Below are positions 36,915-46,630 of a DNA stretch of 64,000 nucleotides, in pieces (within the stretch, counting starts at the first letter, position 1; each line of letters begins with the position of its first letter). The position numbers were made by a program, and so were the translations under genes. The notes beneath the pieces were generated by a model. It was not told the origin of the DNA. It was given only the letters and a program-made list of their open reading frames with translations, and made no database searches. Source of the DNA: Planctomycetota bacterium (GTDB taxonomy: Bacteria; Planctomycetota; B15-G4); the NCBI GenBank assembly GCA_029259715.1, contig JAJDEP010000003.1:186001-250000 (forward strand). The letters are read 5' to 3'.

Positions 36915-37517
36915 TCAGTCTGCATAGAGGTTGCATCCAACATGCTCGACTTGGATATCAGTGCCACTCGAATGCTGATGCTCCGACAGAAAGCTCCACA
37001 TAAGAGTGTGGTCCATTGTCGGACCGGTCTGCTTCTCAGGAAGCTCCTCGTCCATCCTCTTACGCACGCTGCCTATCAGGCCTGCGATGTTCTTCTTCCG
37101 GACGTAGGAGAACAGTGCACCCCGCAGTTCGCGCCCTGTCGTGTACCGGCCAAGCAGCTGTGCAACACCCTGGATGTGGTGGGCAGGGCCATCATAGATT
37201 TTGGCCTCACCGAGGATTGTGCGGCGGGGACTACAGTGGTCGGCCTCAATGGTGAGGTCTACATGGCCATTGGAGTTCGTCTCCTGCGTGACCGATAGGC
37301 CGGGCATGGTGAGGTAGCTCGCGATTACTGCAGACAACCCTTCCTCATCTAGTGAGTTGAAGTTCTTGCAGTTTTTCTCGAGGTGCGTCACTGCTCCTTC
37401 TAGGAGGACATCGAACGCCTCTAGAAACTGGGCGTCGTCTTCCGACGTCAATAGGTCGATGTACTCAGGCGCCTTCTTCTGCACTATGGCAACCAAGTCT
37501 GTGAGATTGCCCTCCAT
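36915..37517 (-). CDS. Small PD-(D/E)XK-like protein inside the type III-like operon
   Basis: 200 residues with helical N-terminus, then NGHVDLTIEADHCSPRRTI and LGEAKIYDGPAHHIQGVAQL (Asp near 89, E-A-K near 103-105), GRYTTGRELRGALFSYVR. The D...E-x-K spacing, trailing Gln helix and strands indicate a PD-(D/E)XK nuclease domain. Standard type III systems have only Mod and Res, so this is an added component. It lies 3 bases after res and 72 before mod. Locally lower G+C than its neighbours. No named family recognised. Confidence 0.6.
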   Translation of the reverse strand: MEGNLTDLVAIVQKKAPEYIDLLTSEDDAQFLEAFDVLLEGAVTHLEKNCKNFNSLDEEGLSAVIASYLTMPGLSVTQETNSNGHVDLTIEADHCSPRRTILGEAKIYDGPAHHIQGVAQLLGRYTTGRELRGALFSYVRKKNIAGLIGSVRKRMDEELPEKQTGPTMDHTLMWSFLSEHQHSSGTDIQVEHVGCNLYAD

Positions 37518-37520
37518 GCT

Positions 37521-40500
37521 TCAGGCCCCGGCCTCGGGGATCCAAGCAACGGAGACCTTAGACGCCCACGACGACCACTCCGCTTCTGTCCCTCCCTCAC
37601 TTCGCCACCAGTTGGCCAGCCTTCTCGCTGCCTCTGCTATGTCAACGCCTTCCCCGCCTTGCCTTCGAAGCTCAAGTCGAAGTAGGCCGACTGAGGGGGC
37701 AGTCAGGAGCCCGAGGACCGACAGAACATCCGTTGTGTCGCACGACGACCGCTCTGCGACTACAGGTGCAGCAGCCAGCTCGAACCGCGGCGGCGTCGCG
37801 GACTTTAGCTCGTCCCAGATGCCCGCGGTTACTCGCATCCACATGGCATCCGGGCCAAAATGCTTGCGGACGAGCACGGCTGCCTGTTCGGCCATGGGCG
37901 ATGCGATTCGCGCTTCCAGTGGATCGACCACGGCTGCCGAGGTCGATTCACTCACTCTGCTTTGGATGATTGCGCGAAGATCCTCTTCCATCTTCCACGC
38001 GTCGGTGAATTCAGCGAAGGCCCAACGGCCGAAGCTGCCCAATCGGTTCACACCCGGCACCCAGTAGGTGTCCATCGTGGACTTCTTTTCCTTGGCGTCC
38101 TCGCCGCGAAAGCCCTTGATCTCGACGACCATGTGCAATAGATCGGGTTCACCGTCCTTGTCGAGCCGACCGTCATCGATCATCACGATAAAGTCGGGGC
38201 GGTAGCGCCGGGCGTCCTGGCCCATGACGTACGGCACCTCGAAACCCAGGCTGTGGTTCTTCACCCACGCCTTCACGCGGTCCGTCTTCTCGACCACCCG
38301 GCAGAACTCTGCCTCCCATTCGCTGTCCGTGATGGCCCAGTTCACGTGGCACAGTTCCGGGCTCGTCTCGTAGCGTTCCTTCTTCGACGTCGTGAAGTTC
38401 ACGTGCCGGGTCGATCCCGAGGGGTTGTAGGGATCGAGGATGGCCTTGATGGGCTGCTCGTCGGAATGGGCCTCGTTGATGGCCCGAGTGATGCGCTCAC
38501 AAGCGAGGTCGGCCAACTCCTTGTGCATGAGGAGAGCCGGGTAGGTACCACCCTCACACTTGAGATGGTTTTCGAGCCACTCTCGAGCGATGCGCTTGAG
38601 CTGACCGAACAGGTGCAGCCGAGGATCACCGTTGGCATCGCGCCATTTCTCATAGAGCAGGTGCTGGGTGAGATGGAAGAGCAAGGTCGAGCGTCGCACA
38701 TCAGCGAGGTGCTGGATCGTCAGATCGACGCCTCGGCCGATGATTCCCTCTTGGCGATTCTCGGTAGGCCCCACCAGCTCGGGCGTAAGCATCAATGTGT
38801 CATCGTCGTCGAAGCTCGCCGTGAGGCGATCCTCCGGCAGCTCGATGCGGTAACCCTCGACTCGGGGAAAGTGGATTTCACACGCATCGCGGTCGGGCGA
38901 GATCGCCTTGACCTGAATCGTTTCACGCGGGGGCTGGGGAGGAGCGACGACCGGCTTTGCGTTGAAGTCGAAGGGAATGCCCAGCACGTCAGCGTACTCG
39001 ACATTGAACAGGCCCTCTTCGTTCAAGTCGTAGGATTGGCGCCTGAGCGCACGCCCGATGACCTGCTCGCACAGGAGCTGCGTCCCGAACGCGCGGACGC
39101 CCAGCACATGGGTCACGGTGTTGGCGTCCCAACCCTCGGTGAGCATCGAGACTGACACGACGCAGCGGATCTGGCCGCCGAGGCGATCCTGCTTGCCAAC
39201 GGTGTTCATGACCTCGCGCAAGAGGTCGGCATCGGTGATGTTGTCCGCCTTCTCTCGGCCTTCGCCCCGCTCGAGGATCTCATTCCGGAAGCGTTCGATC
39301 TCGTCGGCCGCCATGGTCCGGAAGTTCTTGTCCAGGGCGTCGCCCGATTCGAGCTGCCTGCTGTCGATGAGCAGCGTGTTCGGGACGGGCAGCGGATTAC
39401 CGTGCTCGTCGTGATTCCGGAACAACTCGAGGCGCCCCTCGACCATGGTCTCGGAGCCGTCCTCGTTCTCGCGCATGAAGCCCGACATGTAGTCGTAGAC
39501 CAGCTTCGATGAGGTTGTGTTGTTGCACACGACGATGAAGCAAGGCGGGACATCAATTCCCGCCTCTTCCCACAGGTCGAAGGTCTCCTTGTAGTGGCCG
39601 TAGAGCGCCTCGAGGGCCGTCTGCAGTTCGAGGGGCAGGTTGAGCGGGTCCGGCTTGGCACCCTTTCCGCGCCCTTCCTTCGGCATCTTCTTGCCGATGT
39701 GCTTCCACAGATCACGGAAGCGCGGCATCTCCTCGCGCTTGATCAGGTTGTCGGCCACGGGGACCCGCGGCAGCTTGACGATGCCGCACTCGATGGCGTC
39801 CATGAGCGAGAAGTCGCTCATCACCCACGGGAACAACGTGCCTTCAGCGTAGCCCGACCCGCTCAGGAAGAACGGGGTCGCCGACAGATCGATCACGCGG
39901 CTGAGGCCGAGCCTGCGCTGCACCGATTCCAAGCCATTGATCCAGACGCGCGCGGCCTCCTTGTTCTTTTCTGCGTCCTTCTTGTCGTCGCCCTTCAGTT
40001 CGGCTTCATCGATCGCACCCGGCTTCTCGCGATAGCAGTGGTGCGCTTCGTCGTTGAGGACCATGATCCCCTTCATGCCCATCAACTCGGGCATGACTCG
40101 CTGAACCATCTGGCCCTCGGTCTCGGTGGTCTGCAGATCGGGGCCGCGACCCTGAAGCAGCGACCGCCCACCCTTCGACAGCTCGAGGGTCTCGCGCAGC
40201 TTGAACGAATGGTAATTCGTGATGACGATCTTGGCGCGCTGCAGGTCCTCCAGCATGTCGTTCGGGACCAGCTCGCGGCTGGCGTAGTAGCTGTCGGGGT
40301 CGTTCGGCTGGAGAACCCGCAAGCGGTCCCGGATCGTGATGCCAGGTGCCACGACAAGGAATCCCCTGGTGAAATTCCTGCTGCCTGGCCTCCTCACGGC
40401 ATTGACGGTCTGCCAGGCGATGATCATGGCCATGACCGTCGTCTTGCCCGCGCCCGTCGCCAATTTCAGCGCCATGCGCTGGAGCTCTGGGTTGGCCGCC

Positions 40501-40982
40501 TCGTTGGCACTCTCGATGTGCTCGAGTACAGAGGCAAACCGCTTGCCGGACTTGGGCGCGACCTCTGTAAGCCAGATGGCCGTCTCGACTGCCTCGACCT
40601 GGCAGAAGAAGGGTCGGAGGTTGGCGAAGGTGTGGTGGCGCCAGTGATTGAGCAGCCGCGCCGTCTCCGGTGTCACCTTCCATTGCGACTCGGGCAGGTC
40701 GCGCCAGGCATCCACCGCCACCCGGACTTCATTGATGAAGGGCGTCGGGTCGTACTTTTGGTCCTTCGTGGAGACGACCTCACCATCGGTCTCGAAGACC
40801 AGCTCGGGAGACTCCTTGCCCCGCCTCTTCTTGGGCTTGGGGATGGGCGTGACGAACTTTGCCCCACGCCGATTCTCAACGATTCCGCCAGTCGGCTGAC
40901 CGTCCCCATCGAGCAGCCAGTGCCGCGCGGGATAGTCGTAGGGCGAGTTGAGGATTGGGTGATCGAAGAAGGACTCGCTCAC
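37521..40982 (-). CDS. Type III-like restriction enzyme Res subunit (BPTD_3080 type)
   Basis: About 1153 residues. The N-terminus SFFDHPILNSPYDYPARHW and the whole layout match the BPTD_3080 family of restriction endonucleases. SF2 helicase motifs: ATGAGKTTVMAM (about 176), TNYHSFKLRE, DEAHHCYRE (about 312), DLSATPFFLSG and the C-lobe with SMLTEGWDANTVTHV and CEQVIGRALRRQ. The C-terminal nuclease has RPDFIVMIDDG (about 932) and VVEIKGFRGE (about 955), a PD-(D/E)XK site. By family it translocates and cleaves unmodified DNA together with Mod. I chose the GTG at 40982 because GAGGA lies eight bases ahead; the frame is open to a GTG at 41015. First gene of the four-gene operon. Confidence 0.85.
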   Translation of the reverse strand: MSESFFDHPILNSPYDYPARHWLLDGDGQPTGGIVENRRGAKFVTPIPKPKKRRGKESPELVFETDGEVVSTKDQKYDPTPFINEVRVAVDAWRDLPESQWKVTPETARLLNHWRHHTFANLRPFFCQVEAVETAIWLTEVAPKSGKRFASVLEHIESANEAANPELQRMALKLATGAGKTTVMAMIIAWQTVNAVRRPGSRNFTRGFLVVAPGITIRDRLRVLQPNDPDSYYASRELVPNDMLEDLQRAKIVITNYHSFKLRETLELSKGGRSLLQGRGPDLQTTETEGQMVQRVMPELMGMKGIMVLNDEAHHCYREKPGAIDEAELKGDDKKDAEKNKEAARVWINGLESVQRRLGLSRVIDLSATPFFLSGSGYAEGTLFPWVMSDFSLMDAIECGIVKLPRVPVADNLIKREEMPRFRDLWKHIGKKMPKEGRGKGAKPDPLNLPLELQTALEALYGHYKETFDLWEEAGIDVPPCFIVVCNNTTSSKLVYDYMSGFMRENEDGSETMVEGRLELFRNHDEHGNPLPVPNTLLIDSRQLESGDALDKNFRTMAADEIERFRNEILERGEGREKADNITDADLLREVMNTVGKQDRLGGQIRCVVSVSMLTEGWDANTVTHVLGVRAFGTQLLCEQVIGRALRRQSYDLNEEGLFNVEYADVLGIPFDFNAKPVVAPPQPPRETIQVKAISPDRDACEIHFPRVEGYRIELPEDRLTASFDDDDTLMLTPELVGPTENRQEGIIGRGVDLTIQHLADVRRSTLLFHLTQHLLYEKWRDANGDPRLHLFGQLKRIAREWLENHLKCEGGTYPALLMHKELADLACERITRAINEAHSDEQPIKAILDPYNPSGSTRHVNFTTSKKERYETSPELCHVNWAITDSEWEAEFCRVVEKTDRVKAWVKNHSLGFEVPYVMGQDARRYRPDFIVMIDDGRLDKDGEPDLLHMVVEIKGFRGEDAKEKKSTMDTYWVPGVNRLGSFGRWAFAEFTDAWKMEEDLRAIIQSRVSESTSAAVVDPLEARIASPMAEQAAVLVRKHFGPDAMWMRVTAGIWDELKSATPPRFELAAAPVVAERSSCDTTDVLSVLGLLTAPSVGLLRLELRRQGGEGVDIAEAARRLANWWRSEGGTEAEWSSWASKVSVAWIPEAGA

Positions 40983-41145
40983 GACGCGGTCCTCATCGTC
41001 AACACCGATGCCCACTCGTCGCAGTCACGTATGCTTCCCCCAGGTATCCAGTCGCGGCTGTTCCCCTGCATCAGCCACGTTTATTGGCTCGTCATCCTAG
41101 TCGATTCGGCACCCACATGACTCTGCAGTGAAGTCAGGACTCCCA

Positions 41146-41925
41146 ATGTCCACCCACTTCCTCGGCCTCGACCTCGCCTGGTCCGCCCGCAACACCACTG
41201 GCGCCGTGGCGCTTCGGCAAGCGGGTCCTCCCGGTCGGAGTCGCGCTAACCTCGACGCTTCTCCAACTTCAGCCCTTCTCTCCGACGACGAGATCGTCGA
41301 GTGGGTCCAGCAGCAGATGGACGCCGCCCCACCCGACACCCGCACCCTGATCGGCATCGACGCCCCGCTCATCGCCCCCAACCCGCCGGGCACCGGCCGC
41401 CCCGCCGACCGCCAAGTCACCCGCCTCTACGGCCGCTTCCACGCCGGCTGCTACCCCGCCAACCGCGAGCGCTGCGCGCGCCCCATCGCCCTCGCGCGGC
41501 GGCTCGTCGAGCACGGCTTCTCCCTCGACCCGTCGGACGTCGCCGCCGGCCACCCGCGCGTGGCCCTCGAGGTCTACCCCCACGCCGCGACGGTGGGGCT
41601 GTTCGGCCTCGCGCGCATCCCCAAATACAAGAAGGGACGCGTCGCCGCCCGCCGCACCGGACTCGCCGGCTTCCAGGACCTGCTGCAGCAACGCCTGCCG
41701 ACCCTCGACCCGCCCATCCTCCCGCCGCCCCCCGAGGACGTCGCCCCCCTGCGCGGCAAGTCCCTCAAGGCCCTCGAGGACCGCCTCGACTCGCTCATGT
41801 GCGCCGCCATGGTCGCGGTGTACGAGCGCTACCCCGAGCGGTGCGTCATCGCGGGTGATGTGGAGGAAGGGTACATCCTGGTGCCGGAGGTGCCCGTGCT
41901 CGACGAGGAATCCCCCGGGCACTAG
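41146..41925 (+). CDS. DUF429-family protein
   Basis: 259 residues opening with THFLGLDLAWSARNTTGAVAL, the actin/RNase H-like strand of DUF429, then LIGIDAPLIAPNPPGTGRPADR, FHAGCYPANRERC and VALEVYPHAATVGLFGL. The conserved Asp residues sit in the same places as RNase H-fold nucleases, but no DUF429 activity is established to my knowledge. The ATG at 41146 has AGGA seven bases ahead; a GTG at 41128 is the alternative. Higher in G+C than the restriction operon, so it may be an older chromosomal gene between the two defence blocks. Monocistronic. Confidence 0.75.
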   Translation: MSTHFLGLDLAWSARNTTGAVALRQAGPPGRSRANLDASPTSALLSDDEIVEWVQQQMDAAPPDTRTLIGIDAPLIAPNPPGTGRPADRQVTRLYGRFHAGCYPANRERCARPIALARRLVEHGFSLDPSDVAAGHPRVALEVYPHAATVGLFGLARIPKYKKGRVAARRTGLAGFQDLLQQRLPTLDPPILPPPPEDVAPLRGKSLKALEDRLDSLMCAAMVAVYERYPERCVIAGDVEEGYILVPEVPVLDEESPGH

Positions 41926-42027
41926 CGGCCTCCTTGCCTGATTTCGGGCATTCCGGACACAATGATCTCGTGAACATCCGCTCCCTGGGGAGAGGGCGGT
42001 CCTGGCTGATCAGGGGGGAGCCTGTCT

Positions 42028-44364
42028 GTGTTCGGTGACCACGTCATTCCCGTCGTCCCGCTCAAGACCATCGCCACTGATGTGTCGCGGGCCCTCGAGG
42101 ACGAGATCACGGCCGCCAAGACGGATGCAGGCCGCACCATCGAGCTCACCGATGGCCGACTGCTCGCGTCGGGTGACAACGACCACATCTACGTATTCCA
42201 AGCCGAGATCGCCGTCGCCCTTCCCGACGATACGCCCATCACCCTTGTGACGGCCGAGGGTCGTGAGTCGCGCGGAACACTGCTGTCCATCGCCGACTTC
42301 GAAGTGGTGCTCAGACTCGACGAGGAGGTCGGCGACACCGTCGACCGCGCCCGCATGGCTAACGAGCCGTGGTTCATCCTGCAGAGGCTCAGCATGCAAC
42401 TCGCCGGCCTCTTCGACGACGAAGACGCGCACCCGCTGGCAGCCGCACTCCTTCCTGGAGACTCGATCCGGGCGACCGATGACGAGGCAATCGAAGAAGT
42501 CACCGAGGGATCCGGTTCCGGGCCGAACCCGTCCCAGCACCGGGCGATCCAGTCTTCCACGGGATCACCCATTCAATTCATCCTCGGCCCGCCCGGCACG
42601 GGCAAGACATCGACCCTCGCCCGGACAGTGCATGCACTCGAACGCAAGGGCGAGCGGATCAATGTCTTCGCCACGTCGAATGCGGCCGTGGATGTGGCCA
42701 CGCTGCGGATCGCCCAGACACTCGACGACGCCGGCGGATTCGAGCCCGGGACGATCATCCGGATGGGCTCGCCGACTCTGCCCGAGATGCGGGCACGCAC
42801 CGACTTGCACCCCGACGGCATCCTGGAGGTGCTCCACAAGGCACTCATCCAGCAACGGAGGGCATTGCTGTCTCGGCAGGCCGCCTTGATCAACGAATTG
42901 AAGGTCGCTGAGGGCGCCGAGGCGCAGGCCCTCGCCCGCGAACTCACCGAGATCCGCAACGAGCTCGGGGAGATCAAGAAGACCCTGCGCGAGTCACTCG
43001 CGAAACTCGTCAAGGAGGCGCGCATCGTCTGCACCACGCTGGCGCGGATGGCCATTGACGACCTGGTGTGGTCGCGCGAGTGCGATGCCGTCGTCATCGA
43101 CGAGGCCAGCATGGCCTCGTTCCCCTTCGTGCTGGCGTCAGCCACGCGGCCTACGAAGCGCCTGCTGATCTTCGGTGACGACCGCCAGCTCCCACCCATC
43201 TTCTTGGCGCGCACGGCGAAAGCAAACAAGTGGCTCGGCCGCGACGCCTTCAACATCTCCGGCGTCTCGCGCCGACTCGACCAGGGACTCGATGATCCGC
43301 GGCGGTCGTTTCTCGACACCCAGTACCGCATGCGGGAACCGATCGCCGACGTGGTCAGCGACTTCGCCTACCGAGGCATGCTGAAGACCAGTTCGAGTGT
43401 GGGGGAACGCCCGGCCGTTCCACTCGGTGATCCGCTGTTCACAGGAAGACACCTGGTGCTCGTCGACACGAGCAAGCTCGGGACAGTCGCCGCCAGGGAG
43501 GCCAGGACCAACTCCTATTCACGGGTCAATCCCTGGCAGGCAGCCCTCTCCCTGCACATCGCCGAACGCCTTGTCGCTTCCGGGTGTGACAGCATTGGGC
43601 TCGTCTCGCCCTACCGGGCCCAGGCGCGGCTCCTGCAGGCCGGCGCGCGTCGGTTGGGCAGCAACCTCACTGCAGCGACTGTGCATCGATTCCAGGGCGG
43701 CGAGCGGGACGCCATCATCGTCGACCTCACCGACGCACATCCGATGGAAGGCCCGAGCAATCTCACGGGCAGGGACGTCGAGACAACCCTCCGGCTCATG
43801 AATGTGGCCATCTCCCGTGCAAGGGAGCTGCTTGTCGTCGTCGCTGATCTCTCTTTCATGAACGAGACCCACTCAACCGGTTCGCCGGTACGCAAGCTGC
43901 TCGGACTGGTCCGGTCTCGAGGTCACGTCATTCAGTGCGAGCGGTCCGGCCTGCTGCCCACATCGCCTCACAGGATGTCCGTGTGCAACTGGGACGGGGA
44001 CTGGGGCGCCACCCTGGAACGCTTTCTCGATGTTGCCCAAACCAACCGCGATCCCATTTGGATCAACGCCGCCGACTCTGCATTCCTCGACAGCAGGACA
44101 CTCGATCACCTCCGTGACCGCGCGACCAGTGGTGCGCACGTCGTGCTCGCTGCGCCCACGGAAGTCGTCGAGAGACTCGAAGACTCTGAGATCGACTTGA
44201 AGCTCAGCATCGCCCGGGGAGGCACCTTCGCCCTTGCGGGTAATGACGCCGTCCTCCTTGCCGGTTCGGACGAGCAAGCTTCGGCAGCACACCTTCGCGC
44301 GCCGCGCCTGGCAAAGACATTCCACGACACGCTCATCGGACCGGGGGAACCATGGCCTTCCTGA
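42028..44364 (+). CDS. UPF1-like SF1 helicase with degenerate PLD-like C-terminal domain (gene 1 of four)
   Basis: 778 residues. SF1B helicase motifs: GPPGTGKTSTLART (about 190), FATSNAAVDVATLR, VVIDEASMASFPFVL (about 356), FGDDRQLPPIFL, LDTQYRMREPIAD, VSPYRAQARLLQ, TVHRFQGGERDAIIVDL and NVAISRARELLVVV (about 592). The last 125 residues (GDWGATLERFLDVAQ, LRDRATSGAHVVLAAP, then FALAGNDAVLLAGSDEQ) follow the strand-helix pattern of a phospholipase-D fold, but the HxK part is absent. Helicases with PLD tails are known in Mokosh-type defence; this may be a relative or a separate line. GTG start with GGGGAG seven bases ahead. Overlaps the next gene by 13 bases. Confidence 0.8.
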   Translation: MFGDHVIPVVPLKTIATDVSRALEDEITAAKTDAGRTIELTDGRLLASGDNDHIYVFQAEIAVALPDDTPITLVTAEGRESRGTLLSIADFEVVLRLDEEVGDTVDRARMANEPWFILQRLSMQLAGLFDDEDAHPLAAALLPGDSIRATDDEAIEEVTEGSGSGPNPSQHRAIQSSTGSPIQFILGPPGTGKTSTLARTVHALERKGERINVFATSNAAVDVATLRIAQTLDDAGGFEPGTIIRMGSPTLPEMRARTDLHPDGILEVLHKALIQQRRALLSRQAALINELKVAEGAEAQALARELTEIRNELGEIKKTLRESLAKLVKEARIVCTTLARMAIDDLVWSRECDAVVIDEASMASFPFVLASATRPTKRLLIFGDDRQLPPIFLARTAKANKWLGRDAFNISGVSRRLDQGLDDPRRSFLDTQYRMREPIADVVSDFAYRGMLKTSSSVGERPAVPLGDPLFTGRHLVLVDTSKLGTVAAREARTNSYSRVNPWQAALSLHIAERLVASGCDSIGLVSPYRAQARLLQAGARRLGSNLTAATVHRFQGGERDAIIVDLTDAHPMEGPSNLTGRDVETTLRLMNVAISRARELLVVVADLSFMNETHSTGSPVRKLLGLVRSRGHVIQCERSGLLPTSPHRMSVCNWDGDWGATLERFLDVAQTNRDPIWINAADSAFLDSRTLDHLRDRATSGAHVVLAAPTEVVERLEDSEIDLKLSIARGGTFALAGNDAVLLAGSDEQASAAHLRAPRLAKTFHDTLIGPGEPWPS

Positions 44365-46196
44365 TCCCGGACAACCTCAAGAGTCGGGCTGATGTGACCC
44401 CGGTGGTGCATCGCGTGGCCAAGGCCTTTCAGACCGGACTCGACGAGGCCGTCACCGTTTGGTTTGAGCCCCTGTTCGACCCTTCAGGCGGCAAGCCGCA
44501 CTTCATCGTGCTCATTCCCGACCAAGGCGTGGTGGTGCTCGAGGTCTTCTCGGCAAAGGAGGGCGGAAGGCTCCTGGGCGTGCTCAGGAAGACCATCCGT
44601 GTCGAGCGGGATGGCCGCGAGATCGACGCCGCCAATCCACTCGAACGGGCCGACCAGTTCGTCACCAGCCTGCACCTGCGGATCACATCAGTACCGCTCC
44701 TCGACAAGGTCGACATTCCACTCGGAGCGGGCGCGGTCTTTCCGTATGTCGACCGGAAAGAAGCGGTCGCCAAGAAACTCGATAAGGCCGTCCCCTTGGA
44801 CATGTGTATTTTCCGGGACGACATCGAAGCGGCCATCAATCAGGGCGCCGAAACGCAGCTGATGCGCGCTTTCGCACGCATGCTCAAGGCGAGCCTCGAC
44901 CGGCGACTGAGCAAGGAACAGGAGCAGATCCTCAGGGGACTCATCCAACCCGAGACGGTCATCGAGACGGTTGCCAAGGGCAAGTCAGGCGGCGGCTCTG
45001 TCGTCTTCCGTCCACCCGAAGGCTCCAAAGGCGACAGTGTCATTCGCGTCATGGACAGACAGCAGGAATCGCTGGCCAAGAGCCTCGGCGATGGACACCG
45101 CGTGATCCGGGGCGTTGCGGGCAGCGGCAAGACGCTGGTCCTCATCTACCGCGCGAAGCTCATGTCGGCCTTGTCTCCTCATGCCCCCCTGCTGGTGACC
45201 TGCTACACCCGCTCGCTCTCGGGGCAGCTCGGAGACATCCTTTCTCCGCTTCCGAATGTCACAGTCCGGAATCTCGACCGGGTGATGGCCGAGACGATCC
45301 GCATGGCCGACATGAAACACCCGGGGTACAAAGACTCGGATGGAGAGGCGGTCGCCGAAGCAGCACTGCAGGCACAGAAGCGCGGTTTCGGCTCGAGGTA
45401 CCAGGGCGTCCTGTTGGACGAAGCTCAGGACTTCAGCACCAAGGCCCTCCAGTTCGCCGTTGGCCTCCTCAATAGCGAAGACGACGACCTGTTGATCGTG
45501 GCCGATGCGGCACAGAACATCTTCCGCCGCAAGTTCAGCTGGAGGCAGGCCGGCATCCATGCCCAAGGACGCACCCGCATCCTGCGGACCAACTACCGGA
45601 ACACGCGGCAGATCCTGGAGTTTGCCAACAAGTTCCTGATGTCAGGCACGACACTCTTCGAAGACGCCGTTCCGGACATGGAAGATGAGAACGCCGTCAT
45701 TCCACCAGAGTCGGCATCGCGCTCAGGGCCCGACCCCACTCTCATCATCGCGAAAGACGGCGACGACGAGATCCGAGAGACCGTTCGCGCGGTCAAGAAG
45801 CTGCTTGGCAAGCAGGCTGGGCCTCGCAAGGTCGCCGTCCTCTATTCCGCCTCAAGGTCCGGGAAGGCGAGCTCCGCCAGCGCTCTGTTCGAAGCACTCG
45901 AGAGGCACGACATCGGTGTGTTCTGGATGACCGACCCCAAGGACAAGCAGGCGAAGGACCGCCTGGCCGAAACTCGCGAGACCGTGATCCTCACAACGAT
46001 TCACAGCTCAAAGGGACTCGAATTCCCGAGTGTCGTCCTCTTCAACCTCGAGAACCCGAGGGAAGACGTGGAGACGAATCGCAAGTTGATCTACGTCGGG
46101 ATGACCCGTGCGATGGATCACCTGACCGTCGTGGCCCGTCCCGACTTCGAGCTGTTCTCGGCCTTGGAGTCAGCGGAAGCGGCGGCAAGGGCCTGA
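44352..46196 (+). CDS. NERD-UvrD nuclease-helicase (gene 2 of four)
   Basis: 614 residues. The N-terminus (FEPLFDPSGGKPHFIVLIPD then QGVVVLEVFSAKEGG) looks like a NERD nuclease-related domain. UvrD motifs follow: GVAGSGKTLVLIYRA (about 254), VLLDEAQDFS (about 354), VADAAQNIFRRKFSWRQAG, LRTNYRNTRQILEF, TTIHSSKGLEFPSVVLF and LIYVGMTRAMDHLTVV (about 579). NERD-helicases are reported in phage defence (for example Nhi-like proteins), but this protein's role is not known. It starts inside the end of gene 1, so the two helicases should be made in step. Ends 32 bases before the HIT gene. Confidence 0.8.
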   Translation: MAFLIPDNLKSRADVTPVVHRVAKAFQTGLDEAVTVWFEPLFDPSGGKPHFIVLIPDQGVVVLEVFSAKEGGRLLGVLRKTIRVERDGREIDAANPLERADQFVTSLHLRITSVPLLDKVDIPLGAGAVFPYVDRKEAVAKKLDKAVPLDMCIFRDDIEAAINQGAETQLMRAFARMLKASLDRRLSKEQEQILRGLIQPETVIETVAKGKSGGGSVVFRPPEGSKGDSVIRVMDRQQESLAKSLGDGHRVIRGVAGSGKTLVLIYRAKLMSALSPHAPLLVTCYTRSLSGQLGDILSPLPNVTVRNLDRVMAETIRMADMKHPGYKDSDGEAVAEAALQAQKRGFGSRYQGVLLDEAQDFSTKALQFAVGLLNSEDDDLLIVADAAQNIFRRKFSWRQAGIHAQGRTRILRTNYRNTRQILEFANKFLMSGTTLFEDAVPDMEDENAVIPPESASRSGPDPTLIIAKDGDDEIRETVRAVKKLLGKQAGPRKVAVLYSASRSGKASSASALFEALERHDIGVFWMTDPKDKQAKDRLAETRETVILTTIHSSKGLEFPSVVLFNLENPREDVETNRKLIYVGMTRAMDHLTVVARPDFELFSALESAEAAARA

Positions 46197-46228
46197 GCGG
46201 CGCGTCCACGAGTCCGGAGGCCCTGTCC

Positions 46229-46630
46229 ATTTCCTGCCCCTTCTGCACCCCCGACCCCACCCGCCTCTGGCACGAGGACGATCTGGTCCTCGGCCTCTGG
46301 GACGCATACCCCGTCAGCGAGGGCCACGCCCTCCTCGTGACCCGCCGTCATGTCGCCTCCTGGTTCGAGGCCGACGAGCGTGAACGCGCCGCACTCCTCG
46401 ACGGCACCCTGCATGCCCGCCGAATGATCGAGCAGCACCTCGGTCGCACACCCGACGGCTACAACATCGGTATCAACGCCGGCATCGCCGCCGGGCAGAC
46501 GGTCATGCACCTGCACGTTCACGTCATCCCGCGATTCGAGGGTGACGTCGACAACCCGCGTGGCGGCGTGCGCCACTGCATCCCCGGCAAGGGCGAGCCG
46601 GGAACGGCGCCCGGGGACGATTCCGTCTGA
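46229..46630 (+). CDS. HIT-family nucleotide-binding protein, apparent ATT start (gene 3 of four)
   Basis: 133 residues: ISCPFCTPDPTRLWHEDDLV, VSEGHALLVTRRHVASWFE, YNIGINAGIAAGQTVMHLHV and the catalytic HIT motif HLHVHVIPR. HIT proteins hydrolyse or transfer nucleoside phosphates (AP4A, AMP-NH2, adenylated ends). Homologues start MSCPFC; here the aligned codon is ATT at 46229, with GGAGG ending eight bases ahead, and no ATG, GTG or TTG is found in frame for about 90 bases upstream. A CTG at 46223 is only two bases from the Shine-Dalgarno site. The first ATG (46337) would cut into the fold. The stop shares a base with the HNH start (TGATG). Confidence 0.75.
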   Translation: MSCPFCTPDPTRLWHEDDLVLGLWDAYPVSEGHALLVTRRHVASWFEADERERAALLDGTLHARRMIEQHLGRTPDGYNIGINAGIAAGQTVMHLHVHVIPRFEGDVDNPRGGVRHCIPGKGEPGTAPGDDSV

